This document shows, one piece after another, positions 8,372 through 17,678 of a stretch of DNA of 64,000 bases. The stretch's first letter is position 1, and the number at the start of each line of letters is the position of its first letter. Under the pieces are notes generated by a model. That model had not been told where the DNA came from. It saw nothing but the letters and a program-made list of their open reading frames with translations, and searched no databases. The position numbers were made by a program, and so were the translations under genes. Origin of the DNA: Roseomonas xinghualingensis (lineage in GTDB: Bacteria > Pseudomonadota > Alphaproteobacteria > Acetobacterales > Acetobacteraceae); assembly GCF_025791835.1 (NCBI RefSeq), contig NZ_JAOXLP010000007.1, positions 62,001 through 126,000 on the forward strand, in the 5' to 3' direction.

Positions 8372-9007
8372 ATGGCAACCGACGCCCTGACCATCTGGGG
8401 CCGCGCCAACAGCGGCAATGTCATGAAGGTGCTCTGGCTCTGCGAGGAGCTATCCATCCCCTTCAGCCGGGTGGATGCGGGCGGCACCTTCGGCGTGACG
8501 AAGGAAGCCCGCTACCTTGCGATGAATCCCAACAGCACCGTCCCCACCATCGAGGAAGCGGACGGCTTCACGCTCTGGGAGAGCAACAGCATCCTGCGCT
8601 ATCTCGCCTCTACCCGTCACGGTGGCGCGGCGCTCTACCCCAATGACCCGCGCGAGCGCGCGAAGGTGGACCAGTGGCTGGACTGGATCCTGGGCGTGCT
8701 GAACCCGAACGTCACCCTGCTGTTCTGGGCGCTGGTGCGGCTTCCGAAGGAGCAGCGCGACGAGAAGGCCTTCGCGAAGGCGCATGCGGAATCCATCCGC
8801 CTCTGGCACATCGCCGAGGAGCAGCTTGAGGGACGCGAGTATCTCTGCGGCGCTTTCTCCATCGCCGATATCGGCATCGGCGCCCTGGTGCACCGCTGGC
8901 ACAACCTGCCGCTCGAACGGCCCGACCTGCCCCGCCTCGCCGCCTATTACGAACGGCTCCGGCAGCATCCGGGCTTCCGCCAGCATCTCGACGTTCCCCT
9001 GAGCTGA
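8372..9007 (+). CDS. Glutathione S-transferase
   Basis: A 211-residue cytosolic protein with the two-domain GST fold. The thioredoxin-like N-half begins LTIWGRANSGNVMKVLWLCEEL, with Ser/Asn in the position that activates glutathione, then NPNSTVPTIEE (cis-Pro) and LWESNSILRYLA, the glutathione gamma-glutamyl site. The helical C-half contains YLCGAFSIADIGIGALVHRW, the N-capping box of GST folding. It probably conjugates or reduces small electrophiles with glutathione; the substrate is unknown. The SD is GGGAGG, and a cupin gene follows 12 bp later. Confidence 0.87.
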   Translation: MATDALTIWGRANSGNVMKVLWLCEELSIPFSRVDAGGTFGVTKEARYLAMNPNSTVPTIEEADGFTLWESNSILRYLASTRHGGAALYPNDPRERAKVDQWLDWILGVLNPNVTLLFWALVRLPKEQRDEKAFAKAHAESIRLWHIAEEQLEGREYLCGAFSIADIGIGALVHRWHNLPLERPDLPRLAAYYERLRQHPGFRQHLDVPLS

Positions 9008-9019
9008 AGGAGCGCCTTA

Positions 9020-9403
9020 ATGCCCACCACCGTCAGCAAGGCCGCCGGCGCGCATTTCGATGCCGGGCTGCGGGCCTTCTTCGCCTATCGGGATACCGGA
9101 GTCCGGGAGGCGACCAACGGCGCCTTCGGCGCCCATTTCATCCGCGCCGTGCCGGGCGAAGGCCCGAAGCCGCAATGGCACACGCATGACCTCGGCTTCC
9201 AGCTGGTGGTCGTCACGCGCGGCTGGGTCCGCTTCGAATACGAGGACATCGGCGAAGTGCTGCTGGAACCCGGCGACACGGTGCTCCAGCCCCCTGGAAT
9301 CCGGCACCGGGAGGTGGAGCATTCCGACGACCTGGAGATGCTCGAGATCACCTCTCCGGCCAGCTTCCACACCGCGGAGGCGGAGGCCCCCGCGACCGCC
9401 TGA
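9020..9403 (+). CDS. Small cupin-domain protein
   Basis: The 127-residue product is a single cupin barrel. The first metal-binding motif is represented by QWHTHDLGFQLVVVTRGWVRFEYED and the second by LEPGDTVLQPPGIRHREVEHSDDLEMLEI. Histidines and a glutamate in these stretches would hold one metal ion. It follows the GST gene by 12 bp and is probably co-transcribed, hinting at a shared role in small-molecule detoxification; that link is inference. Confidence 0.78.
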   Translation: MPTTVSKAAGAHFDAGLRAFFAYRDTGVREATNGAFGAHFIRAVPGEGPKPQWHTHDLGFQLVVVTRGWVRFEYEDIGEVLLEPGDTVLQPPGIRHREVEHSDDLEMLEITSPASFHTAEAEAPATA

Positions 9404-9523
9404 CGGAAGGCAGGGCCGGTCCGGCGACCTGCCATGGCCGCCCGGCGCCTTCCCGCTTCCGCGACGCACCCTATAAAGAGCCGGGGTGGTCCCGTTGGCA
9501 CCACGCCGGATAGCGGATGGGGC

Positions 9524-12310
9524 ATGGCACTTCGGTTTCTCTCGGGTGGCGGCGAGATGGGCGAAAGGATGCGCGCCCATGATTGGGGCGCGACGCCGCT
9601 TGGCGATCCCCGTGGCTGGCCTTCCCCGCTCAAGACCATCGTCGGCGTGATGTTGGCTGCCGCCCAGCCGATGTTCGCGGCCTGGGGCCCGGCGAGGGTC
9701 ATGCTGTACAATGACGGCTATGCGGAGGTGCTGGGGGGCAAGCACCCCTCGGCGCTCGGCCGTCCCTTCGCCGAGGTGTGGCACGAGATCCTCGGCGAGG
9801 TCGGTCCCCTCATGGATCGCGCCTATGCCGGCGAGCCGACCAGCATGGATCGCATGCGGCTCACCATGATGCGGCACGGCTATCCGGAGGAGACATATTT
9901 CACCTTCTCCTACTCCCCCATCCGGGGCGAGGACGGTGAGGTGGGCGGCGTCTTCTGCGCGTGCCAGGAAATCACCGGGCAGGTGATCGCCGAACATGCG
10001 CGGGTGGCGGAAATGGACCAGCTGCGCCGCCTCTTCGAACAGACGCCGAGCTTCATGGCCGTGCTGAGCGGGCCGGAGCACCGCTTCGAATTCGCCAACC
10101 GCAGCTATCTCGATCTGATCGGCCGGTCTGAGGTGGCCGGGATGCGCGTGGCAGATGCCCTGCCGGGCATCGCGGAACAGGGCTACATCGCGATGCTGGA
10201 CCGCGTGCGCGCGGAGGGGCGTGTCCATGTCGGCCGCAGCACCTCCGTGCTGCTCCAGCGCGTGCCGGGCAGGCCGCCGGAGGAGCGGATCCTCGACTTC
10301 ATCTTCCAGCCCATGCCCAATGCCTCCGGCGCCATCACGAGCATCTTCGTCGAGGGCGTGGACGTCACCGAGGCACGGCGGGCCGAGACGCAGCTGCGCG
10401 AGAGGGAGGGCTTCCTCTCGGCCATCATCGGCCAGGCGGCGGCGGGCATTTCACTGAGCCTTCCGGACGGCACGTTGACCTTCGTCAACGATCGCTGCTG
10501 CGAAATCCTCGGCACCCCCCGGGAGGCGCTTCTGGGCCGCCGGCTGCAGAATGTCGCCCATCCGGAGGACCGCGAGGCCGAGCAGGCCGTCTTCGAGGCA
10601 CTTCAGGCCGGCGGGCCGCCCATCACGGTCGAGCGGCGCTATCTCCGCCCCGGCGGCTCGGTCGTCTGGGTCCGCAACAGCGTCACGGCCATTCGCGATG
10701 CGGCCGGGACCATCACGGATGTCATCGTCGTCTCGGTCGATGTCTCGGACCGCCATGCGGCGGAGGCGGCGCTGCGGGAGATGAACATCCATCTGGAACG
10801 CCGGGTGGCGGACCGGACGGGCGAGGTGAACCGGCTCTGGCGCAGCTCGCAGGACCTGTTGGCCGTGCTGGCGCCGGACGGCACCTTCCGGGCGGTGAAC
10901 CCGGCCTGGAAGACGATTCTGGGCCTCGATCCCGACGGGCTGGTTGGCCAGCCGCTGCTCAGCTTCGTCTGGGAGGAGGACCGCGAGGCCAGCCGCGATG
11001 CGCTGCGCCGCTCCAGCCAGGGCGTGCTGCGGCATTTCGAGAACCGCTTCCGCCACCGGGATGGCGACTTCCGCTGGATCGCCTGGGCGGCGGCGCCGGA
11101 CGAGGCGGGACGGGTTTATGCCACGGGCCGCGACATCACCGCGGAGCGCGAGGCGAAAGAGGCTCTGGCGGTGGCCGAGGAGGCGCTGCGGCAATCGCAG
11201 AAGATGGAGTCGCTGGGCCAGCTCACAGGCGGCATCGCGCATGACTTCAACAACCTGCTGACGGGCATCATCGGTGCGCTGGACATCATGCGCCGTCGGA
11301 TCGAGGCCGGGCGGAGCGGGGAGTTGGCGCGCTACATGGATGCCGCCTCCAGCGCTGCCCAGCGCGCTGCCTCCCTCACCCACCGGCTGCTGGCCTTCGC
11401 CCGGCGGCAGTCGCTCGATTCCCGCCCCGTGGATGTCAACGCGCTCGTGGCGGGGATGGAGGAGCTGCTGCGCCGCACCCTGGGCGAGCAGATCGGGCTG
11501 GTGACTGCGCCGAATCCTGATCTCTGGCCGGCTCTGACGGATGCGAACCAGTTGGAAAGCGCCATCCTGAACCTGGCCATCAATGCGCGGGACGCCATGC
11601 CGGATGGTGGGCATCTCTATATCGCGACCGCGCCGGAAACGCTGCCGGCGACGAAGGATCTGGCCGCCGGCGACTATGTGGCGATCCGCGTCTCCGACAC
11701 CGGCATGGGCATGTCGCCCGACGTGCTGACCAAGGCGTTCGATCCCTTCTTCACCACCAAGCCGATCGGCCAGGGCACGGGTCTCGGCCTCTCCATGATC
11801 TACGGCTTCGCCAAGCAGTCTCGCGGCCATATCCGGGTGCAGAGCGCGCCAGGGCGCGGCACCGCCTTCACGCTGCTGCTGCCCCGCGCCGCCGTGGCGG
11901 ACGAGGAGGAGGCCGCCCCCGAGGGCGCCGCGCCGCAGGGGCAGGGGGAGACGGTGCTGGTGGTGGAGGACGATGCCACCGTGCGCCTGCTGGTGACCGA
12001 GGTTCTGGACGAACTGGGCTACCGCTACCTTGAGGCCGCGGATGCGCGGGATGCCATCCCCATCCTGCAATCGCGGCAGCGGATCGACCTCATGATCTCC
12101 GATGTCGGCCTCCCCGGCATGAACGGGCGGCAGCTGGCCGAGGTCGCGCGCGCGGCCCGGCCGAGGCTGCGCGTGCTCTTCGTCACCGGCTATGCCGAGA
12201 ACGCCACCATGCGCAGCGGCTTCCTGGCGCCGGGCATGGAGATGATGACCAAGCCCTTCGCACTGGCCGCGCTGGGGACGAAGATCCGGGCCATGCTGGA
12301 GGCCGACTGA
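9524..12310 (+). CDS. PAS-domain hybrid sensor histidine kinase/response regulator (copy 1)
   Basis: The 928-residue soluble hybrid kinase has four PAS-like sensory segments (about residues 20-140, 165-290, 300-425 and 445-560). A coiled-coil linker with ERRVADRTGEVNRLW precedes the last. The HisKA box GGIAHDFNN has phospho-acceptor His-573, followed by an HATPase (N-box [11 protein letters not shown]-boxes DTGMGMSP and [13 protein letters not shown]) and a C-terminal receiver with Asp-860 in SDVGLPGMNG. No membrane segment is seen, so it senses a cytosolic cue. ATG 9524 matches the start of its paralogue; the frame is open to 9434. It is followed by tRNA-Leu and a paralogous kinase. Confidence 0.9.
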   Translation: MALRFLSGGGEMGERMRAHDWGATPLGDPRGWPSPLKTIVGVMLAAAQPMFAAWGPARVMLYNDGYAEVLGGKHPSALGRPFAEVWHEILGEVGPLMDRAYAGEPTSMDRMRLTMMRHGYPEETYFTFSYSPIRGEDGEVGGVFCACQEITGQVIAEHARVAEMDQLRRLFEQTPSFMAVLSGPEHRFEFANRSYLDLIGRSEVAGMRVADALPGIAEQGYIAMLDRVRAEGRVHVGRSTSVLLQRVPGRPPEERILDFIFQPMPNASGAITSIFVEGVDVTEARRAETQLREREGFLSAIIGQAAAGISLSLPDGTLTFVNDRCCEILGTPREALLGRRLQNVAHPEDREAEQAVFEALQAGGPPITVERRYLRPGGSVVWVRNSVTAIRDAAGTITDVIVVSVDVSDRHAAEAALREMNIHLERRVADRTGEVNRLWRSSQDLLAVLAPDGTFRAVNPAWKTILGLDPDGLVGQPLLSFVWEEDREASRDALRRSSQGVLRHFENRFRHRDGDFRWIAWAAAPDEAGRVYATGRDITAEREAKEALAVAEEALRQSQKMESLGQLTGGIAHDFNNLLTGIIGALDIMRRRIEAGRSGELARYMDAASSAAQRAASLTHRLLAFARRQSLDSRPVDVNALVAGMEELLRRTLGEQIGLVTAPNPDLWPALTDANQLESAILNLAINARDAMPDGGHLYIATAPETLPATKDLAAGDYVAIRVSDTGMGMSPDVLTKAFDPFFTTKPIGQGTGLGLSMIYGFAKQSRGHIRVQSAPGRGTAFTLLLPRAAVADEEEAAPEGAAPQGQGETVLVVEDDATVRLLVTEVLDELGYRYLEAADARDAIPILQSRQRIDLMISDVGLPGMNGRQLAEVARAARPRLRVLFVTGYAENATMRSGFLAPGMEMMTKPFALAALGTKIRAMLEAD

Positions 12311-12362
12311 CAACCCACTCTCTGGACGGGATGGGGTCCGTCATGGCATCCAGCACCGGTAC

Positions 12363-12448
12363 GCGGGTGTGGCGGAACGGTAGACGCGGCGGACTCAAAA
12401 TCCGCTTCTGGCGACAGAGTGTCGGTTCGAGTCCGACCACCCGCACCA
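12363..12448 (+). tRNA. tRNA-Leu (CAA)
   Basis: This is a complete class II tRNA of 86 bases including an encoded CCA. The acceptor arms GCGGGTG and CACCCGC pair perfectly. The anticodon stem GCGGA/TCCGC (12389-12405) encloses the loop CTCAAAA with anticodon CAA at 12396-12398. A long variable arm follows, and the T-arm is GTCGG-TTCGAGT-CCGAC. It reads UUG leucine codons. Confidence 0.97.
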
Positions 12449-12675
12449 GCCCGGCGGCGCCCCGGCCTTCCACCAAGGGCTGGCCCGCCACAAAACCCAT
12501 CCCCCTCTGAAACCAAGAGGAAGCCTGGTCCCTTGAGGCGTGAACGAAGTGGCAAAGGGGGCCAGATGACGCGACGACCGGCAGGATCCCCGTCGGGATC
12601 TCCCTTTGACGCGCCGCGCCCTGCCCATGGGCGAATCCCGCCCGGTCCTGCCCGCACCGCCATAGCTGACTGAGC

Positions 12676-15471
12676 ATGCTGTCCTTTCTGTCCGATGGCG
12701 GCCAGATGGGCGCCCTGATCCGCGCGCATGACTGGTCCTCCACCCCGCTGGGCCAGCCCGAGGGCTGGCCGCAATCCCTGAAGACGCTGGTCGGGGTCAT
12801 GCTCGGCTCGAAGCAGCCCATGTTCCTCGTCTGGGGTCCCGAGCGCCTGCTCCTCTACAATGACGGCTATTCCGAGATCCTGGCCACCAAGCACCCTGCG
12901 GCGCTCGGCCGACCGTTCCTGAAGGTCTGGTCGGAAATCGCCGCGGATCTGACGCCGCTCGTCGAACAGGCCTATGCGGGCAATCCCGTCCATATGGACG
13001 ACATCCTCCTGATCATGGAGCGCAACGGCTTCCCGGAGGAGACGCATTTCGCCTTCTCCTACACGCCCATCCGCAGCGAGGGCGGGGTGATCGAGGGTTT
13101 CTTCTGCCCCTGCACCGAAACCACCCAGCAGGTCCAGGCCACCCGCGCCCTGCGGGACAGCGAGGCACGGGCGCACCAGATCCTCGATAGCGTCACCGGC
13201 TACGCGATCCTGGTCCAGGACCTGGAAGGGCACATCACCGGCTGGAACGAGGGCGCGCGCCGGACCCTTGGCTGGACCGAGGAGGAGATGCTCGGCCAGC
13301 TACCGGACCGGGTCTTCACCCAGGAGGATCAGGCGGACCACCAGCCAGCCCGGGAGAGGCGCCATACCCTGGAGCGCGGCTACATGTCCGAGGAGCGCTG
13401 GCATATCCGCAAGAGCGGCGAGCGTTTCTGGGCCACGGCTGCGATGACGCAGCTCAAGGACGATGCCGGCGCCGTGGTTGGCTTCGTGAAGGTGCTGCGT
13501 GACCGGACGAAGCAGCGCCAGGCCGAGCGCGCCCTGGTCGAGAGCGAGGCCCGCTTCCGCGAGGTGGCCGAGGCGGTGCCGGGCTTCCTCTGGACGGCCG
13601 ATGCCGAGGGCCTGATCAACTACACCAGCCCGCGCTGGCACGAGCATTCGGGTGCCACGCCCGAGCAGACGCATGGCCAGGGCTGGCTGTCCTTCGTGCA
13701 TCCGGATGACCAGGCCGCCACCGGGGCGCGCTGGGCTGAGGCGACGGCCGGCGGGACACCCTATGAGGTGGAGACCCGGCTGCGCCACAGGGATGGTTCC
13801 TATCGCTGGTGGCTCGCCAGGGCCCTGCCCCACCGTGAGAATGGCGATGGCGTCCAGCGCTGGATCGGCGTCTGCACCGACATCCAGGAGATTGTCGAGG
13901 CGCGCGAAACCCTCGCCCGCTCCCGCGAGGAGCTGGAGGCGCTGATTGAGGAGCGTACGCGGGACCGCGACCGGATATGGCGCCTCTCAACCGATGTCAT
14001 GCTGGTTGCGGATTTCGAGGGGCGGATCGAGGCCGTGAACCCGGCCTGGAGGACGGCGCTCAGCTGGAACGAGGACGATCTGATCGGCAGGAACCTGCTG
14101 GACTTCGTCCATCCCGGCGATATCGAGGGAACCCTCGCCGAGGTTGGCCAGCTCTCCCAGGGCATCACCACCATGCGCTTCGAGAACCGGTACCGCCACA
14201 AGGACGGGACCTATCGCTGGCTGTCCTGGACCGCGGTGCCGGATGAGCGCTTCATCCATGCCGTCGGCCGCGACATCCAGACGGAGAAGGAGGCGGCCGA
14301 GGCGCTGCGGACCGCGGAGGAGGCGCTCCGCCAATCGCAGAAGATGGAGGCGGTCGGCCAGCTCACCGGCGGCATCGCACATGACTTCAACAACCTGCTC
14401 ACCGGCGTGATCGGCAGCCTGGATCTGGCCCAGCGCCGGATCTCCGTCGGCCGCTCGGCGGAGATCGAGCGCTTCGTCTCCGCGGCCATCACCTCGGCCA
14501 ACCGCGCCGCCGCCCTCACCCACCGGCTCCTGGCCTTCTCGCGGCGCCAGCCGCTGGACCCGAAGCCGGTGAATGCCAACCGGCTGGTCGCCTCCATGGA
14601 GGAACTGCTGCGGCGGACCATCGGCGAGAGCATCCAGCTTGAGATCGTGACGGCCGGCGGGCTGTGGCAGACGCTCTGCGATCCGCACCAGCTGGAGAGC
14701 GCGTTGCTCAACCTCTCGATCAATGCGCGGGATGCCATGCCGGACGGCGGCCGGCTCACCATCGAGACCTGCAACGCCCATCTGGACAATGCCTACGCCG
14801 CCCGGGTCCGGGAGGTACGGCCTGGCCAGTATGTCTGCATCTCCGTCTCCGACACCGGCACGGGGATGAGCCCGGAGACGGTGGAGAAGGCCTTCGAACC
14901 CTTCTTCACCACCAAGGCGATCGGCCAGGGCACGGGGCTCGGCCTGTCCATGGTCTATGGCTTCGCCCGCCAGTCGGAAGGCTATGCCAAGATCTATTCC
15001 GAGCTGGGCCGGGGCACGACGGTGAAGCTCTACCTGCCCCGCTACTACGGCGAGGGGGTGGAGGCCGAGGAGGCCATCCCCGCGGCGGATGCGCCCCGCC
15101 CTTCCGGGAATGGGGAAGTGGTACTGGTGGTCGAGGACGAGACCGTCGTGCGCGATCTGGTGGTGGAGGTGCTCTCCGACCTCGGCTGCCGCGCCATCGA
15201 AGCGACGGACGGGCCATCAGGCCTGCGGATTCTCGAATCAGGGCAGCGCATCGACCTGCTGGTGACCGATATTGGCCTGCCCGGCATGAACGGGCGACAA
15301 CTGGCCGATGTGGCCCGGCAGCACCGCCCGGGGCTGAAAGTGCTGTTCATGACAGGTTATGCCGAGAACGCGGCCATCAATGGCGGCTTCCTCGATCCCG
15401 GCATGGAACTGATAACCAAGCCCTTCGCGATCGAAGCATTGGCCCAGCGCATCCGGGCGATGACCGAATAG
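12676..15471 (+). CDS. PAS-domain hybrid sensor histidine kinase/response regulator (copy 2)
   Basis: The 931-residue paralogue of the kinase at 9524 has the same architecture: an N-terminal PAS-like unit with [18 protein letters not shown], two further PAS domains, a coiled coil ([18 protein letters not shown]), a fourth PAS, HisKA with His-569 in GGIAHDFNN, an HATPase with [13 protein letters not shown], and a receiver with Asp-865. N-terminal and catalytic parts are very similar between copies, while the middle PAS domains differ more, suggesting duplication then divergence in ligand sensing. No partner regulator with an output domain is adjacent. The ATG at 12676 begins right at the conserved [11 protein letters not shown] motif. 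Confidence 0.9.
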   Translation: MLSFLSDGGQMGALIRAHDWSSTPLGQPEGWPQSLKTLVGVMLGSKQPMFLVWGPERLLLYNDGYSEILATKHPAALGRPFLKVWSEIAADLTPLVEQAYAGNPVHMDDILLIMERNGFPEETHFAFSYTPIRSEGGVIEGFFCPCTETTQQVQATRALRDSEARAHQILDSVTGYAILVQDLEGHITGWNEGARRTLGWTEEEMLGQLPDRVFTQEDQADHQPARERRHTLERGYMSEERWHIRKSGERFWATAAMTQLKDDAGAVVGFVKVLRDRTKQRQAERALVESEARFREVAEAVPGFLWTADAEGLINYTSPRWHEHSGATPEQTHGQGWLSFVHPDDQAATGARWAEATAGGTPYEVETRLRHRDGSYRWWLARALPHRENGDGVQRWIGVCTDIQEIVEARETLARSREELEALIEERTRDRDRIWRLSTDVMLVADFEGRIEAVNPAWRTALSWNEDDLIGRNLLDFVHPGDIEGTLAEVGQLSQGITTMRFENRYRHKDGTYRWLSWTAVPDERFIHAVGRDIQTEKEAAEALRTAEEALRQSQKMEAVGQLTGGIAHDFNNLLTGVIGSLDLAQRRISVGRSAEIERFVSAAITSANRAAALTHRLLAFSRRQPLDPKPVNANRLVASMEELLRRTIGESIQLEIVTAGGLWQTLCDPHQLESALLNLSINARDAMPDGGRLTIETCNAHLDNAYAARVREVRPGQYVCISVSDTGTGMSPETVEKAFEPFFTTKAIGQGTGLGLSMVYGFARQSEGYAKIYSELGRGTTVKLYLPRYYGEGVEAEEAIPAADAPRPSGNGEVVLVVEDETVVRDLVVEVLSDLGCRAIEATDGPSGLRILESGQRIDLLVTDIGLPGMNGRQLADVARQHRPGLKVLFMTGYAENAAINGGFLDPGMELITKPFAIEALAQRIRAMTE

Positions 15472-15475
15472 CCTC

Positions 15476-15514
15476 CGGGCCTGCCCTCCGGCGGAAATGA
15501 TCGGGGCAGGCCCG
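15476..15514 (+). terminator. Stem-loop after kinase copy 2
   Basis: The arms GGGCCTGCCC (15477-15486) and GGGCAGGCCC (15504-15513) are perfectly complementary, extended by one C-G pair, with a 17-base loop. The structure starts five bases after the stop. The following CCCTTTCC is only weakly T-rich. The right arm can also pair with a sequence further downstream. Confidence 0.5.
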
Positions 15515-15554
15515 CCGCGCCCTTTCCAAATCGGCTCCGGGCACAAAGAGTGTC

Positions 15555-15583
15555 GCCTGCCCACCATGAGGTCTGGGGCAGGC
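15555..15583 (+). promoter_or_regulatory. Leader hairpin before osmF, alternative partner to upstream stem-loop
   Basis: Arms GCCTGCCC (15555-15562) and GGGCAGGC (15576-15583) form an 8-bp stem that ends shortly before the GGGAG ribosome site of the next gene. The left arm is also complementary to the right arm of the 15476-15514 stem-loop, so the two hairpins and one long-range pairing are mutually exclusive. An attenuator-like role is inferred. Confidence 0.35.
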
Positions 15584-15599
15584 CAGAAGGGAGCCGAGG

Positions 15600-16529
15600 A
15601 TGCCAGCCAGCCCGACACGCCGCCTTCTCCTCGCAGCCCCCCTCGCCCTTCCGGCGCTTTCTCTCGCGGCACGGGCGCAGGACCGGCCCGTCACCGTGGC
15701 CTCCAAGCTGGACACAGAAGGGGCGATGCTCGGCCAGCTCATCGCGCAGGTGCTGGAGGCGCGGAAGGTGCCCGTGCGCACCCGGCTCCAGCTCGGCCCC
15801 ACCCGCATTCTGCGGCAGGCCATCCTGGCGGGAGAGGTGGATCTCTATCCCGAATACACGGGCAACGGGGCCTTCTTCTTCCAGGAGGAGGACAACCCCG
15901 CCTGGCGCCGCGCGGATACGGCCTATGAGCGCGTGCGGAGCCTGGATGCGGAGCGCAACAAGCTTGTCTGGCTACGCCCGGCCCCTGCCAACAACAGCTG
16001 GGCCATCGCCGTGCGCGAGGACCTGGCGCAGCGATCCGGCCTGCGCAACCTGGAGGACTTGGCGCGCCTCCTGGCGCAGCGGAACGACTTCAAGCTCGCC
16101 GCCTCCGCCGAATTCGTGGAGAGCCCGGCCGCCCTGCCTTCCTTCCAGCGCATCTATGGGTTCAGCCTGCCCCCAGAGCAGCTTCTGATCCTGCCAGGCG
16201 GCGACACGGCGGTGACGATGCGCGCGGCCGCCGAGCGTCTGAACGGGGTGAACGCCGCCATGGTCTATGGCACGGATGGCGCCATCTCCGCCCTTTCCCT
16301 GCGGGTGCTGGAGGACACGAAGGGCGCGCAGATCGTCTATGAGCCCGCGCCGGTGGCACGGGAGGATGTGGCGCAACGCCTTCCCCAGCTTCAGGAATGG
16401 CTGGGACCGGTGTTCCAGAGCCTCACTCTCACCCGCCTCCAGGCGCTGAACGGCCGGATCGTGGTGGAGGGGCGTCCGGTGCGCGACGTGGCACGAGAGC
16501 ATTTGCGGAGCCTCGGCATCAGCGGCTGA
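15600..16529 (+). CDS. osmF: Glycine betaine/choline-type ABC transporter substrate-binding protein
   Basis: The 309-residue periplasmic protein has a twin-arginine-like or Sec signal (TRRLLLAAPLALPALSLAARAQ) followed by an OpuAC-type domain: RPVTVASKLDTEGAMLGQLIAQVLEA, then GPTRILRQAILAGEVDLYPEYTGNGAFF, the typical YehZ/OsmF signature, and a C-terminal IVVEGRPVRDVAREHL. It delivers a compatible solute or related quaternary amine to the permease pair encoded downstream. The order binding protein, permease, ATPase, permease matches E. coli yehZYXW. The stop overlaps the next start. The precise ligand is not certain, since OsmF/YehZ shows low betaine affinity in some species. Confidence 0.85.
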   Translation: MPASPTRRLLLAAPLALPALSLAARAQDRPVTVASKLDTEGAMLGQLIAQVLEARKVPVRTRLQLGPTRILRQAILAGEVDLYPEYTGNGAFFFQEEDNPAWRRADTAYERVRSLDAERNKLVWLRPAPANNSWAIAVREDLAQRSGLRNLEDLARLLAQRNDFKLAASAEFVESPAALPSFQRIYGFSLPPEQLLILPGGDTAVTMRAAAERLNGVNAAMVYGTDGAISALSLRVLEDTKGAQIVYEPAPVAREDVAQRLPQLQEWLGPVFQSLTLTRLQALNGRIVVEGRPVRDVAREHLRSLGISG

Positions 16530-17671
16530 TGCGACGCGCGCATGCCCTGGCCCTGACGCCCCTTGCCCTGATGGCGATGCTGGCGCCCTGGTGGCTTGGC
16601 TGGATCGCCGTCGCGCCGAACAGGCTGCTTTCGCCGCGGCTTGCGGCGCTGCCGGATACCGAACCCGTCACCCTGGCCTGGGCCGCCTTCCATGTCGCCT
16701 GTCTGGCCTTGTTGCTGGCTGCCTGGCTTCCGCACCGCCGCCGGTTCGAGGAAGTGGCGGCGGTAGCCGCCATGCTGGCACTGGTCGCGACACTTGGCCT
16801 CGGAGCCTCGGCGGCGCTGCCGGAGGGAGCCCCCCTTGCCCGAGCGGCCCCGGCGGCCGGGGCATGGGTGGCGTTGCTGGTTCTGGCCCTCGCCACGGCG
16901 GTGGCCGCGACGCTGCGCGGTGGCACCCCGACCATTCCGCTGCTGGCCGCCGTGGTGGGGACCGGGCTGCTCGGCTGGGCGGGGCTGCTCGATTCCCTCT
17001 CGCTGGTCCGGGAAGCCACGGGGCGCGCGGCGGAGCTGCGGGCGGCCCTGGGCGGGCATCTGTTTCTTTCCACCTCGGCTTTACTCCTGGCGCTGGTGGT
17101 CGCCCTGCCACTTTCCGTCCTGGCGCTGGCTCGGCCAGGGGTGGAGGCGGGCTTCCTCGGTGCCGCATCCGGGGTGCAGGTCATCCCTTCCATCGCGCTG
17201 TTCGGGCTGCTGATCGCTCCCCTGGCGGCCCTTGCCTCCAGCTTTCCTGCCCTGCGGGAGATGGGGCTGGGCGGGATCGGGCCGGCACCGGCGGTGATCG
17301 GGATCGCGGCCTATCTGCTGCTGCCGCTGGGCCGTGGCCTGCTCGCGGGGCTGCGGGTGGCACCTGCCGATCTGCTGGAGGCGGCACGGGGCCAAGGTCT
17401 CTCCCCCAGGCAGGTGCTGTGGGGCGTGCGGGTCCCGCTCGGGGCGGGGGTGATGCTCGGGGCGCTGCGGCTGGCAGCCGTGCAGGCGGTGGGGCTGGCG
17501 ACGCTGGCGGCCCTGGTCGGCGGGGGCGGACTGGGCACGATCGTCTTCCAGGGGGTCGGGCAGCTGGCGTCGGATCTGATCCTGCTCGGCGTGCTGCCGA
17601 TACTTGCCCTTTCCCTCGCGGCCGATGCGGCGCTCGCCGCCCTGTCGCGCCTCCTGCCTTCCGCCGCGTGA
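16529..17671 (+). CDS. yehY: ABC transporter permease (YehY-like)
   Basis: The 380-residue inner-membrane protein has an extended N-terminal membrane region of roughly five helices, then a BinPDT permease core. The conserved cytoplasmic EAA-type loop that contacts the ATPase is DLLEAARGQGLSPRQVLWGVRVPLG. The long N-terminal extension relative to the second permease is typical of YehY. Start ATG 16529 overlaps the osmF stop (TGATG), indicating translational coupling; the frame is open further upstream inside osmF but that is a shadow. It pairs with the permease at 18596. Confidence 0.85.
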   Translation: MRRAHALALTPLALMAMLAPWWLGWIAVAPNRLLSPRLAALPDTEPVTLAWAAFHVACLALLLAAWLPHRRRFEEVAAVAAMLALVATLGLGASAALPEGAPLARAAPAAGAWVALLVLALATAVAATLRGGTPTIPLLAAVVGTGLLGWAGLLDSLSLVREATGRAAELRAALGGHLFLSTSALLLALVVALPLSVLALARPGVEAGFLGAASGVQVIPSIALFGLLIAPLAALASSFPALREMGLGGIGPAPAVIGIAAYLLLPLGRGLLAGLRVAPADLLEAARGQGLSPRQVLWGVRVPLGAGVMLGALRLAAVQAVGLATLAALVGGGGLGTIVFQGVGQLASDLILLGVLPILALSLAADAALAALSRLLPSAA

Positions 17672-17678
17672 GCGCCCC

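Noticed and set aside
12363..12448. tRNA-Leu as an integration site for a mobile element
   Set aside because: No integrase, direct repeat of the tRNA 3' end, or foreign composition was seen on either side; the flanking genes are paralogous kinases.
12585..12600. GATCCC-CGTC-GGGATC as terminator of the tRNA-Leu
   Set aside because: Only a 6-bp stem about 140 bp beyond the tRNA with no T-run; too weak to claim. The rest of the 12449-12675 gap shows nothing convincing.
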